Of a DNA stretch of 64,000 nt, positions 39,702 through 48,543 are shown one piece after another; position 1 is the first letter of the stretch, and each line of letters starts with the position of its first letter. The stretch is from CAIYQJ01 sp963717255 (lineage in GTDB: Bacteria > Chloroflexota > Limnocylindria > Limnocylindrales > CSP1-4). The notes beneath the pieces are model-generated. The model ran no database searches and had not been told where the DNA came from. It worked only from the letters and a program-made list of their open reading frames with translations. The stretch spans positions 1-64,000 of the forward strand of contig CAVQVT010000014.1 of NCBI GenBank assembly GCA_963717255.1. The letters are read 5' to 3'. Made by a program: the position numbers and the translations under genes.

Positions 39702-39832
39702 GCAGGCACGAACCGGAAGTGGAGCGGGAGCCGGGTCTCGAACCCGCGACATTCAGCCTGGAAGGCCGGGGCGGCTATGGGTTACAGCATGGTGCTCGGG
39801 GGCCCGAGCGAGACGTGTCCAGTCATCGTGTC
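39702..39832 (-). repeat. tRNA-Gly-derived attachment-like repeat R1 (most divergent copy)
   Basis: Core 39720-39766 copies the last 47 nt of the tRNA-Gly(UCC) gene with two or three changes. Left arm (cacgaaccgg type) and right arm are present. The right arm holds a perfect hairpin GCTCGGG-GG-CCCGAGC at 39794-39809, then gtgtccagtcatcgtgtc. Because it has a left arm too, another unit may once have lain further left. Confidence 0.85.
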
Positions 39833-39949
39833 TCCGCCAAGAGGTCCCCGAGCCCGATCCGCTGGGGGGTCACGATGACGGCGGTCGCCGTTGCCGCCCG
39901 CCGGCCGTCCTCTGGTCATTCGACGATCGTCCCGTCCGGCCGGATGCCG

Positions 39950-40076
39950 AGATCGCCGCCTTCCTGCCCCTGACGTACGTGGTCAAGCTCATGCGGGGAC
40001 TCTGGGTCGGCGAGCAATGGTCCGACCGGTGGCTCGGCGCGGTCCCGACGGCCGGGATCGTGGACGGCCGAAGGTA
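39950..40076 (+). pseudogene. Fragment of an ABC-2 permease gene
   Basis: About 85 bp nearly identical to 32926-33012, the 3' part of the DrrB-type permease gene (encodes IAAFLPLTYVVKLMRGLWVG), followed by about 35 bp that is unlike it and ends in a TAG at 40076. It lies inside the first cassette, right after repeat R1. The rest of the gene is absent. Confidence 0.7.
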
Positions 40077-40087
40077 GGAGGCCACGC

Positions 40088-42484
40088 CTACTCGTACCTG
40101 ATCGCGTCGCCGGGCTTCATGCTGGTGGCACGCCGGAGAGGGAAGAAGATCACGATCAGCGTGCCGATCATCGCGAAGACGAACGACCAGCCGATGTAGA
40201 TCAAGGCGAACTTGTCGGGCAGCGTGAGCTTCATCCCGCTTGCCATCGCGGCAGCCATGATCCGGTACACGACCCAGCCCAGCGGAATGCCCACGACCCA
40301 CCCGAGGAACGCCAGGAAGAGCCCCTCCGACGCGAAGACGTTCCGCACGTCCCTTGACTGGGCTCCGATGCACCGGAGCATCCCGATCTCCGTGGTGCGG
40401 TCCAGGATGTTCATCACGAGCGTGCTCATGAGCCCGACAAGCACGATGAGCACGATGATGAAGCTCACCATCAGGAACATCGTGACGAGCGTCGAGTTCT
40501 GGGCGACGTTCTGCGCGGCCGCCACGTAGTTGATGGTGATGTCGGCCCGGTAGCCCGATGCCTCCAATCGATCGGAGACCCGGCGGGCGGTGGCGTCGAT
40601 CGCCGGGTGGTCGCGGCTGTCGGTCTGGATGAAGAAGCCGTTGACCGCATCGCCCTTCTGCAGCACCGCCTGCACCGCCTCCAGGGGGGCATAGACGAAC
40701 TGGCCGTTCTCCGTGAAGGCGGCGTCGATGCCGATGACCTCGAACTCGTGTGCGCCCGTCGCCGTCATGAGCTCGATGGTGTCGCCCAGTCCGATGTTCT
40801 CGAATCGGGAGAGTGCGTCCCCGATGACGACGACCCGAGCGGCTGCCCTGACCTCTTCCGGAGTCCACCAACGCCCCTGGCCGTTCTCGAGCAGCGTCTC
40901 TCGGAAGTCGAGCGCCTGTGTGCCCTGCACGTACCCGTAGAAGGGCACGGTCCTGTCGTTGACCTGGGCGAAGGTGCTGTTGACCGGCTCGGCCGACTTC
41001 ACCCCGTCGACGCCCTCGATGAGGGCGGCCTTGTCGGCGGTCATGGGGTCGGTCGGGTCGTCTGCCACGGTCGTCCACATGTCCCAGGTCCGGACGTCGT
41101 AGGCGCCGACCGTCATGTCGATGAGGCCGTCGCCTCCGTTGAGCATGGTGAGCACGACGGCGACCGCGAAGGCGACCTGCAGGATCGTCGAGATGCTCCT
41201 GCCCTTGCGGCGGGCCGCGTTGCGGATGCCCATCTGGACGACTCGGGGGATGCCGCGGATGCGCATGAGGATGCGATCGGAGAAGGTCCGGCCGTAGTCA
41301 GCCGAGATGCCATGACTCTCCAGGCCTTCCACGACCGAGACGCGCAGCGTCCGGAGGATCGCCGGCAGCGACGCCAGGATGACGACGCCCACGCCGACAG
41401 CCAGGCTGATGCCGACGGTCGGCCAGTGCACGTCGAAGGGCGCGTCGAATCCGAAGCTCTGCTTCATGAATGTGCGTTCGACCACGCTCGCCACGAGGAT
41501 CCCGAGCCCCGCGCCGATGCCCGCGCCGATGAAGCCGATGATCGCGGATGTGGTCAGGAAGGACCGGAACACCGTCCCTCGGGTCGCACCGATCGCCTTC
41601 ATCATCGCGATCTCTCGGGTCTGTTCGGAGACGATGGTGTTCATGGTGTTGGCGATGAGGAAGAGGCTCACGAACAGGATCAGGAACGCCAGGATCGCCA
41701 TGAAGTTCATGATCTGCGAGAAGATCTCCCGTCCCTCCCAGAACCCCTCCTCGCGCACGTCGGCCAGGTTGTCGAACGCGACGACCGACGTGTTGGCCAC
41801 CAGGTAGTCGCGGATGACCTCCACGGTCCGCGCCATCGCTGCCGGGTCGGTGTCCTTCAGGGTGAAGTCCAGGTTGGTGAACCCGGTCCGGCCGCTGACC
41901 TGCTCGACCGCGTCAAGGGTGGTGTAGAAGACGGCCACGCCGCCGCGGGTGGCCCCGCTGTGGATGAAGTTCTTGCCGACCCCCGTGACACGCAGGCGGC
42001 TCGTGGTGCCCGTCGGGTCCTGCACGGTGATCTCGTCGCCTTCGGCCAGCGAGATGACGGCGTTGGCTGCGTTGCCCTGGTCGGTCAGGACCTGCATCCC
42101 GCGGGGCACCTCGCCCGAGGTGATGCGGACCACGTCGACCGCTTGATCCGCGTAGTCGGGGACGCCGACGAGAAGTGCCCTCTGGCGCCTGCCGTCGATC
42201 TCCATCGCCACCGGCAGCTCGGCCTGCGGGGACATCTGGTCGACGTTGTCCAGGGCCTTCAGATCGTCGAGCTGTGCGTCGGTGAGCTGCACATCGGTCA
42301 CGCGAACGCCGACGTTGTGCATCTTCTCGGCCTTGAGCTCCGCCGCGACGCCACGGTCGGCGAGCGGCGTGATCGCGAACAGCCCGATGCCCATCACGCC
42401 GAGGGCCACGGTGACGATCGTGAAGGCGGTGCGGGCCTTCCGGCGAGCGAGGTCCTTCCACGACTTCTTCAGCAGCGCTGACAT
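40088..42484 (-). CDS. MacB/FtsX-type ABC permease (cargo of cassette 1)
   Basis: 798 residues, inner membrane, with two FtsX domains (FLILFVSLFLIANTMNTIVS near the middle; IVLIVLVGLMSTLVMNILDR near the end) and two large extracytoplasmic MacB-PCD-like domains. Such permeases with a LolD-like ATPase move lipoproteins, peptides or signals by mechanotransmission rather than transport across the membrane. The ATPase gene lies 11 bp upstream. Confidence 0.9.
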   Translation of the reverse strand: MSALLKKSWKDLARRKARTAFTIVTVALGVMGIGLFAITPLADRGVAAELKAEKMHNVGVRVTDVQLTDAQLDDLKALDNVDQMSPQAELPVAMEIDGRRQRALLVGVPDYADQAVDVVRITSGEVPRGMQVLTDQGNAANAVISLAEGDEITVQDPTGTTSRLRVTGVGKNFIHSGATRGGVAVFYTTLDAVEQVSGRTGFTNLDFTLKDTDPAAMARTVEVIRDYLVANTSVVAFDNLADVREEGFWEGREIFSQIMNFMAILAFLILFVSLFLIANTMNTIVSEQTREIAMMKAIGATRGTVFRSFLTTSAIIGFIGAGIGAGLGILVASVVERTFMKQSFGFDAPFDVHWPTVGISLAVGVGVVILASLPAILRTLRVSVVEGLESHGISADYGRTFSDRILMRIRGIPRVVQMGIRNAARRKGRSISTILQVAFAVAVVLTMLNGGDGLIDMTVGAYDVRTWDMWTTVADDPTDPMTADKAALIEGVDGVKSAEPVNSTFAQVNDRTVPFYGYVQGTQALDFRETLLENGQGRWWTPEEVRAAARVVVIGDALSRFENIGLGDTIELMTATGAHEFEVIGIDAAFTENGQFVYAPLEAVQAVLQKGDAVNGFFIQTDSRDHPAIDATARRVSDRLEASGYRADITINYVAAAQNVAQNSTLVTMFLMVSFIIVLIVLVGLMSTLVMNILDRTTEIGMLRCIGAQSRDVRNVFASEGLFLAFLGWVVGIPLGWVVYRIMAAAMASGMKLTLPDKFALIYIGWSFVFAMIGTLIVIFFPLRRATSMKPGDAIRYE

Positions 42485-42495
42485 GTGGAGACCTC

Positions 42496-43170
42496 CTAGG
42501 CCTGGACGAGCTGTCCGTCGACCATCTCCACCTTGTGTCTGGCCTTCGCGGCCAGGGCCGGGCTGTGCGTGACGTAGATGACCGTCTTGCCCTGCCTGTT
42601 GAGCTCGTCGAACAGCTCGAACATGGCGGCCTCGGTCCTGGAATCGAGGTTGCCGGTGGGTTCGTCTCCGATGAGCACCTTAGGCTCGTTGACGAGCGCC
42701 CTGGCGATCGCGACACGCTGTTGCTGGCCGCCGGAGAGCTCCGAGGGGAGGTTGTCGACCTTGTCGCCGAGCCCCACGAGCTCCAGTCGCTCGCGGGCGC
42801 GCTTCTTGCGCTCAGCGACACTCCCGCGCCTGAGGAAGTCCATGGGCAGCATGACGTTCTCGAGCGCGGTGAGTGTCGGGAAGAGCTGGAAGAACTGGAA
42901 GACGATGCCGACGTTGGCGCCCCGCCAGGCGGCGAGCTTGTCTTCCTTCATCTGGTCGATGCGATCCCCGGCGATCGTGACGCTGCCGCCGGTGGGCCGG
43001 TCGATGCCGGTGATCATGTTGAGCATCGTCGACTTGCCCGACCCGGACGGTCCGACGATGGCCACGAGTTGGCCTTCTTGGATGTCGAGATCGACGCCCT
43101 TGAGAGCCTCGAACTCGAGCTTGCCGGTCTTGTACGTCTTCCTGAGATCGCGAAGCTGGATGAGCGACAT
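42496..43170 (-). CDS. LolD/MacB-type ABC ATPase (cargo of cassette 1)
   Basis: 224 residues. Walker A GPSGSGKSTML, signature LSGGQQQRVAIARAL, Walker B VLIGDEPTGNLD, H-loop VTHSPALAAK. Forms a complex with the FtsX-type permease downstream. The ribosome site (GGAGGGAGC) precedes ATG 43170. The 450 bp upstream hold no gene, only cassette-end sequence. Confidence 0.92.
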   Translation of the reverse strand: MSLIQLRDLRKTYKTGKLEFEALKGVDLDIQEGQLVAIVGPSGSGKSTMLNMITGIDRPTGGSVTIAGDRIDQMKEDKLAAWRGANVGIVFQFFQLFPTLTALENVMLPMDFLRRGSVAERKKRARERLELVGLGDKVDNLPSELSGGQQQRVAIARALVNEPKVLIGDEPTGNLDSRTEAAMFELFDELNRQGKTVIYVTHSPALAAKARHKVEMVDGQLVQA

Positions 43171-43519
43171 GGAACAGCTCCCTCCGCTCCAGTCCCGCCG
43201 TCATCCCAGCGCCCGGGAGTGCGGGTCGGTCTCGCCCGCGGCTCAGCGCGGTCCCGGCGGCCGGGGCATGGGCCGCGTGTCCAAGCCCCCCGCTGCGGCC
43301 GATGCTGGTTCCGGACAGACACGCTCGCCAGAGCCGGAGGTCGCCTTGATCAGTGAAGCCGCGGTCGGCGCGAGCGGCGCCTGAACACGATCGGGCCCGG
43401 GCGGGACGGCGGTGGATGGAAACGAGCCCGCCGCGTGCTTCATCGACCGCCGCCGGGTAGCTGTGCGCGCCGAGATCCACGTCGGCGGCGATCACGCGGC
43501 TTCGCGACACGGAAGCTGG

Positions 43520-43600
43520 TCGCGGCTGAGCGCTGTGGCGGTGAACACGGGCGCTCAGGGGACCGCAGAAGGCCGAGTGGGTGTCTCGCACCACAGGCTG
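43520..43600. other. Conserved cassette-end region with hairpin (cassette 1)
   Basis: ctgagcgc (43526-43533) and gcgctcag (43551-43558) form a perfect 8-bp stem with a 17-base loop. This stretch, up to the left arm of R2, aligns at roughly 70-75% by eye with 48687-48763 at the end of cassette 3 (gagcgttgtagcggcgaac, caggctgcgtgtcgccc). Nothing coding is visible between 43171 and 43744. Confidence 0.55.
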
Positions 43601-43747
43601 CGTGTCGCCCGGAGCACGGAACCGGGGAAGTGGAGCGGGAGACGGGTCTCGAACCCGCGACATTCAGCGTGGAAGGCCGGGACGGCTACGCGTTACAGCA
43701 TCGTGCTCGGGGGCCCGAGCGAAACGTGTCCAGTCATCGTGTCGTCA
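43601..43747 (-). repeat. tRNA-Gly-derived attachment-like repeat R2
   Basis: Core 43631-43677 (one change from the tRNA), left arm cgtgtcgcccggagcacgg, right arm with perfect hairpin GCTCGGG-GG-CCCGAGC at 43705-43720 and gtgtccagtcatcgtgtcg. The last bases supply the TGA stop (43745-43747) of the cassette 2 gene. Confidence 0.88.
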
Positions 43748-46700
43748 CGGGGGCGTCACGGGGGCCAGCTTGGGCGCGGCGGAGTTGCCAGTCCGGTCCG
43801 ATGAAGGAGCGAGAGCAGCGTCGAGCCGGGCGATGAACGGCGCGGCCTCCAGCCGGACGAGGATCTCGCGTGCGGCCTTCGCGGCGGCCCGCACCTCCGG
43901 ACCGGCCGGCTCGAGCAGCGTCGCCATGGTGATCCCGGTGAGCGACTCGCGCCAGGGCGCGCCGAGGTCGCGCCATCCTGCGAGCGCCTCCCGGAAAGCC
44001 GACAGCGCGTCGCCCGCACGCCCGTCGAGGGCCGCCAGCCCGGCCCGGATCGTCCGGCGGTCGATATCGACGACCCTGCCGTGTACTCCGGTCGCGTCCA
44101 GGGCGGCGAGCGCGGCGGCCGCCCGCTCGCGGTTGCGCTCCCAGAGGGCGCAGATGGCGGCGTAGAAGAAGATGTAGCTCGCCTCTGCCGGGCGAATGTG
44201 CCCGTACGCCATCGCCGCGTCGCAGGCATCGGAGAGCCGGCCCGACCCGAAGGCGACCCAGAAGCGCAGCTCGGGGATCGTTTCGCGCGCCACCGTGGCG
44301 TCCGCGGCACCGAAGTACCGCTCCAGCCAGCCCGCCTCCTCGGCCGGGTCTTCCCCACGCAGGGAGTTGATCATCAGACGACTGTAGGTCAGATGCGCCT
44401 GCTCGACGTCCTCCGGCGCCGTCTCCATGGCGGCCGCGCACTCGCCCAGGGCCCAAGCCCAGTCTCCCGATTCCACGGCAGCCTGTGTCGCGTTCACCAT
44501 GGTGTGGGCGTATCCGGCGCGATCACCGAGCCGCGCCGCCAGCGCGAGCGCGGCCCGGGCGGCGTCGAACGAACCCCGGAGGTCGGAGTCGATCAGTCTG
44601 AAGCTGAGGCTGCCCAGGCCGGTCACGGTGACCTGCGTGAGCCCATTCGCCTGGGCAAGGTCGATCCCCGCCCTGACCGCGCCGACCCCTTCGTAGGAGC
44701 GGCCGAGATTGCACAGGGCGGAACCGCGAGTGACCAGCGTGTCGGCCACGAGCGCCACGAGGTCGCCCCGCTCGGCCGCGGCCAGAGCGCGGTCGGCGAC
44801 CTCGATCCCCCGTTGATGCTGCTCGCCGACCATGAGCGCTCGTGCGAGCTGGCTGTCGAGGGCGACGGCTCCGGGGTCCCCGGCCAGGTCGGCGAACTCC
44901 GTGGCGGCGGGCTCGAGGATCGCCAGCGCGCGGTCGTCACGCAGACCGCGGCCGAGCGCGCGACCGAGCTCCGCGGTCGCGCGGGCGGTCGCCGGGCGGT
45001 CACCGAGCCCGCGATAGGTGTCCGTCGCCCGCACGAGGTAGCGCTCCGCCGCGTCGTGGTCGGCGGCCATGGAAGCCGAATGGCCGGCACGCTCGAGGAG
45101 GAGGGCCTGCTCCGCCGGGTCGGTCGTCACGCTGAGCGCATGCTCGAGGAACGCGACGGCCTGCGCATGGGAGCCCAGGCCCGCGGCGCGCTCGGCAGCC
45201 GCCCGCAGGGCGATGCGCGCCTGGGCGGCGACGTCGTCGGACTCCGCTCCGCCGGGGGCGTTGCGGTAGGCGGCGACGTAGTGACCGGCAAGTGCGCCGG
45301 CGAGCTCGTCGGTCCCGAGCACCTCGAAGTAGCGGGCGGCCGCGAGGTGGCGGACCTTCCGGTCGCGCTTCGCGAGCGTGTTGTACGCGACCTCGCGGAC
45401 CAGCGACTGGACGAAGGCATACTGACCGCGCTCCGGGGAGCGGGGGTTGCCCTCGACCGCGAGGAGCTCGCGCCGCACGAGGGAGAGGAGGCGGGGCTCG
45501 AGCTCGGGCTGTGGGATGCCGGACACGGCCGCCAGGGCGTCACGGGTGAAGCTCTGGCCGAGGACGGCGGCATCGGAGAGGAGGGCCCGGTCGGCCGGCT
45601 CGAGACCATCGAGACGGGAAGCGATGAGCGCGGTGAGCGTCTCAGGGACGGCCAGGGTCGCGAGATCGTGGATCGGCCGGTAGACGTCACCATCGAGGGT
45701 GAGCCTGCCCTGGGCGAGGAGCATGCGGACCGTCTCGACCGCATAGAGGGGCACCCCGTCGGCGCGTTCGACGATCGCCAGGACCGCCGCCTCGGGGAGC
45801 CCCGGCACGAGCCCCGCCAGGAGCTCGCGCATGACCGCCGCCGGGAGCGGCTCGAGGAAGATCGAGGTGAAGCTCCGCTTGCCCGCGCCCCAGGCGGGGA
45901 GCTCCTCGAGGAGCTCGGGCCGGGCGAGGGTGAGGACGAAGATGGGGAACGAGCGGCTCCACTCGAGGAGGGCGTCGATGAAGTCGAGGAGCCCCGGGTC
46001 GGCCCACTGGATGTCCTCGAAGACCATCACGACCGTGCCAGTCGCGGAGAGCCGCTCGAAGAACGTCCGCCAGGCCGCGAAGAGCTGCTCGGGGTCGACC
46101 GCATCAGTGTCGATCCCGAGGAGCGCGAGGAGAGCCGGCTCGATCCAGCGGCGCTCGGCCACGTCGGGGACGTGCTCGGCGACCGTCCCTGCGACCTTCG
46201 CCCGCGTCGTGCGCTCGTCGTCGGTCCCGACGAGGCCGGCCCGTGCGCGAACCATCTCGCCGAGCGCCCAGAACGTGATCCCCTCGCCGTACGCGGGGCT
46301 GCGGCCCTCGTGCCACCAGATCGGCTCGACGAGCCCGTCGAGGTACTTCTCGAACTCCCAGGCCAGGCGGGTCTTGCCGATCCCGCCGATTCCGGTGATC
46401 GAAACGAGCCTGGCCCGCTGCTCCCGGCCCGTCGCGTGGTAGAGGTCCTTGAGCAGGCGCAGCTCGTCCTCGCGGCCGACGAAGGGGGCCTCGAGCGTCT
46501 CCGACCGGTTGCGGCCGCCCCGTTCCGCGACAACGCGAAGGGCTCGCCAGGCCTGGACCGGGGCGGTCTTGCCCCTGAGGGTCAGCTCGCCGGCCTCCAC
46601 GAACACGATCGCCCGGCTCGCGGCACGTTGGGTCGCCTCGCCGACGAGGACCGTGCCCGGGGCAGCGGCCGACTGCAGCCGGCTCGCCGTGTTCACGAGG

Positions 46701-47242
46701 TCGCCGGCGACGATCCCCTGGCCGACGGCCCCGAGGGTGACGGCGGCCTCCCCGGTCAAGACCCCGACCCGTGCCTGGATCGACGGGCCGATGGTCATGA
46801 CGGCATCCACGAGTTCGAGGCCGGCGCGGACCGTTCGCTCGGCGTCGTCCTCGTGGGCGGTGGGCGCACCCCAGATTGCCACGACGGCGTCGCCGATGAA
46901 CTTCTCGACCGTCCCTCCGTACCGGCTGATGACGTCTCGGGCCAGGTCGAAGTAGCTGGACAGCGTCTCGCGCACCTCCTCGGCGTCGCGCTCCTCTGCG
47001 AAGGTCGTGAAGCCAACGAGGTCGGCGAAGAGGACCGAGACGAGACGGCGCTCGGCGACGGGTGCCGCGGTCGTGGTCAGAGGGCCAGGACCGGCGAGCG
47101 GGGTCGCGCACTCGCCGCAGAACTTCGCGTCGGCGCCGTTGGCCGCTTCGCAGGACGGACAGACCAGCTCGAGTCGAGCCGCGCATTCCTTGCAGAACTT
47201 GCGCCCCGCCTCGTTCTCGGTCCCGCAGCTCGCGCAGACCAC
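43745..47242 (-). CDS. Zinc-ribbon adenylate/guanylate cyclase-ATPase-TPR regulator (cargo of cassette 2)
   Basis: 1,165 residues from GTG 47242 (VVCASCGTENEAGRKFC). Two Cys4 zinc ribbons (about 1-50), a class III cyclase domain (about 75-230; VSVLFADLVGFTTFAEERD, EKFIGDAVVAIWGAP), an AAA/NTPase domain with P-loop GIGGIGKTR (about 300) and a long TPR-like helical C-terminus. Multi-domain cyclase/ATPase proteins like this are abundant in Chloroflexota and Actinomycetota and are thought to be signal sensors. An upstream ATG at 47443 lies inside repeat R3 and gives an in-frame 1,232-residue form. The stop lies in the arm of R2. Confidence 0.87.
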   Translation of the reverse strand: MVCASCGTENEAGRKFCKECAARLELVCPSCEAANGADAKFCGECATPLAGPGPLTTTAAPVAERRLVSVLFADLVGFTTFAEERDAEEVRETLSSYFDLARDVISRYGGTVEKFIGDAVVAIWGAPTAHEDDAERTVRAGLELVDAVMTIGPSIQARVGVLTGEAAVTLGAVGQGIVAGDLVNTASRLQSAAAPGTVLVGEATQRAASRAIVFVEAGELTLRGKTAPVQAWRALRVVAERGGRNRSETLEAPFVGREDELRLLKDLYHATGREQRARLVSITGIGGIGKTRLAWEFEKYLDGLVEPIWWHEGRSPAYGEGITFWALGEMVRARAGLVGTDDERTTRAKVAGTVAEHVPDVAERRWIEPALLALLGIDTDAVDPEQLFAAWRTFFERLSATGTVVMVFEDIQWADPGLLDFIDALLEWSRSFPIFVLTLARPELLEELPAWGAGKRSFTSIFLEPLPAAVMRELLAGLVPGLPEAAVLAIVERADGVPLYAVETVRMLLAQGRLTLDGDVYRPIHDLATLAVPETLTALIASRLDGLEPADRALLSDAAVLGQSFTRDALAAVSGIPQPELEPRLLSLVRRELLAVEGNPRSPERGQYAFVQSLVREVAYNTLAKRDRKVRHLAAARYFEVLGTDELAGALAGHYVAAYRNAPGGAESDDVAAQARIALRAAAERAAGLGSHAQAVAFLEHALSVTTDPAEQALLLERAGHSASMAADHDAAERYLVRATDTYRGLGDRPATARATAELGRALGRGLRDDRALAILEPAATEFADLAGDPGAVALDSQLARALMVGEQHQRGIEVADRALAAAERGDLVALVADTLVTRGSALCNLGRSYEGVGAVRAGIDLAQANGLTQVTVTGLGSLSFRLIDSDLRGSFDAARAALALAARLGDRAGYAHTMVNATQAAVESGDWAWALGECAAAMETAPEDVEQAHLTYSRLMINSLRGEDPAEEAGWLERYFGAADATVARETIPELRFWVAFGSGRLSDACDAAMAYGHIRPAEASYIFFYAAICALWERNRERAAAALAALDATGVHGRVVDIDRRTIRAGLAALDGRAGDALSAFREALAGWRDLGAPWRESLTGITMATLLEPAGPEVRAAAKAAREILVRLEAAPFIARLDAALAPSSDRTGNSAAPKLAPVTPP

Positions 47243-47382
47243 CGGGCACTCCGATGCGACGTATGGGACCGAGCGTACCGCAGGAAACCCGTCACGGACA
47301 GGGGTTCCGCCACCGTGAGCCTCTTGGCATACGGTCGGGATGCGCCCTCTGGGTGGTCCAGAAGGCCGCCCGCACGGGGAGC

Positions 47383-47527
47383 ATGTCGACTCGAGCACGA
47401 AGCTGGGAACTGGAGCGGGAGACGGGTCTCGAACCCGCGACATTCAGCTTGGAAGGCCTCGGCGGCTATGCGTAACAGCACCGTGCTCAAGGGCCCGAGC
47501 GAAACGTGTCCAGTTATCGTGTCGTCG
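47383..47527 (-). repeat. tRNA-Gly-derived attachment-like repeat R3
   Basis: Core 47411-47457 is identical to the tRNA 3' end. Left arm gactcgagcacgaagc, right arm caccgtgctcaagggcccgag and gtgtccagttatcgtgtcgt. Read on the minus strand the core starts an open frame (MSRVRDPSPAP) that runs into the cyclase gene. Confidence 0.88.
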
Positions 47528-47568
47528 CGGGTGCCGATTCGCGCATACCGACCGCTTCTCGGCCGGGT

Positions 47569-47739
47569 TCACATCGTCGTTGGCAGGAGATCAGGCAGCA
47601 GGACGATCGCCACACCCACCGTTGTCAGTGCGACCCCGACGGTCTGGCTGAGGCGCCGGCCGACGGGCAGGGCCTTCTCGGCAAGGACGAGCAGCGCCAC
47701 GATGGCCATCGCGGCGACGTTCATGATCCCGAGGGGATA
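47569..47739 (-). pseudogene. C-terminal remnant of a DUF2182-type membrane protein
   Basis: Reads GIMNVAAMAIVALLVLAEKA, then LPVGRRLSQTVGVALTTVGV and a stop. This matches the C-terminal membrane helices of DUF2182 proteins (metal-binding membrane proteins). There is no N-terminal part; the frame meets the hydrolase 3' end at 47746. A broken earlier cargo gene in cassette 3 is the simplest reading. Confidence 0.55.
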
Positions 47740-47745
47740 ACGCGC

Positions 47746-48543
47746 TCAGCTCGTGAGCGGGGTCGCGGGCAGCACCACGGAGAGCTCCGCGAGCAGCGCC
47801 TTCAGCGCCGGGAGCATGAGGTCCGGGCGCTCCAGGACACCGACATGGTCGGCACCGGGCACCACGACGAGCCGGGCACTCGGTGGAAGGGATGGCACGG
47901 TCCAGCCTTCGATCTCCACCTCGCCCCAGGCGAAGAGCGCGGGCACCGCGAGTTCGGTAAGTCGCTCGGGGATCGGCTCGACCAGGTTCCAGCCGCGCAT
48001 CCAGGCCGCCATTGCCAGAGGATCGGCCTGGCTCACGAGGCGGGCCCGCTCGGGTCGGCCCTCGTCCTCGAGCTTGGCCACCAGCCTCGCCATCCCATCG
48101 CGCTCAATGAACTGCGCCCGCGTGTCGTCCGAGTCGCTCTCGGTCGGCAGATCGGCGAATCCCACCGCCTCCGGGTCCGAGCCGATCGCAGCGACAGCGT
48201 CGACGCGATCGGGGTAGCAGGCGGCCGTGCGGAGCGCCGTGTTGGCACCCAGCGAGAAGCCGCAGACGGCCGCCGACGAGAGCCCGACCTCGTCGAGGAC
48301 GGCAACGACGTCGGTGGCGAGACGCGAGAACCGATAGGCATTCGGGTCGTGCGGCTTGTCACTCTGGCCGTGCCCGCGGAGGTCGATCAGGACGAGCTGA
48401 TGGTCGTCGCGGAGGCCATCGATGTAGCCGTCGATCCGCCAGAGTTCCGACGACGTGTACCCGCCGTGGAGGAGGACCAGGGGCGGTCCGCTCCCTTCGA
48501 GCTCGAAGTGGATCGTCAGGCCCGAGCGTCGCGTCGTCGGCAT
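47746..48543 (-). CDS. Alpha/beta hydrolase (cargo of cassette 3)
   Basis: 265 residues from ATG 48543 (MPTTRRSGLTIHFELEGSG). Oxyanion HGG in LVLLHGGYTSSELW, DLRGHGQSD, nucleophile elbow GFSLGAN, and catalytic His in VPGADHVGVLERP. Typical of small-molecule hydrolases/haloperoxidase-like enzymes. An in-frame ATG at 48825 lies within repeat R4 and would add 94 low-complexity residues; I treat that as an artefact of the tRNA copy. Substrate unknown. Confidence 0.88.
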   Translation of the reverse strand: MPTTRRSGLTIHFELEGSGPPLVLLHGGYTSSELWRIDGYIDGLRDDHQLVLIDLRGHGQSDKPHDPNAYRFSRLATDVVAVLDEVGLSSAAVCGFSLGANTALRTAACYPDRVDAVAAIGSDPEAVGFADLPTESDSDDTRAQFIERDGMARLVAKLEDEGRPERARLVSQADPLAMAAWMRGWNLVEPIPERLTELAVPALFAWGEVEIEGWTVPSLPPSARLVVVPGADHVGVLERPDLMLPALKALLAELSVVLPATPLTS

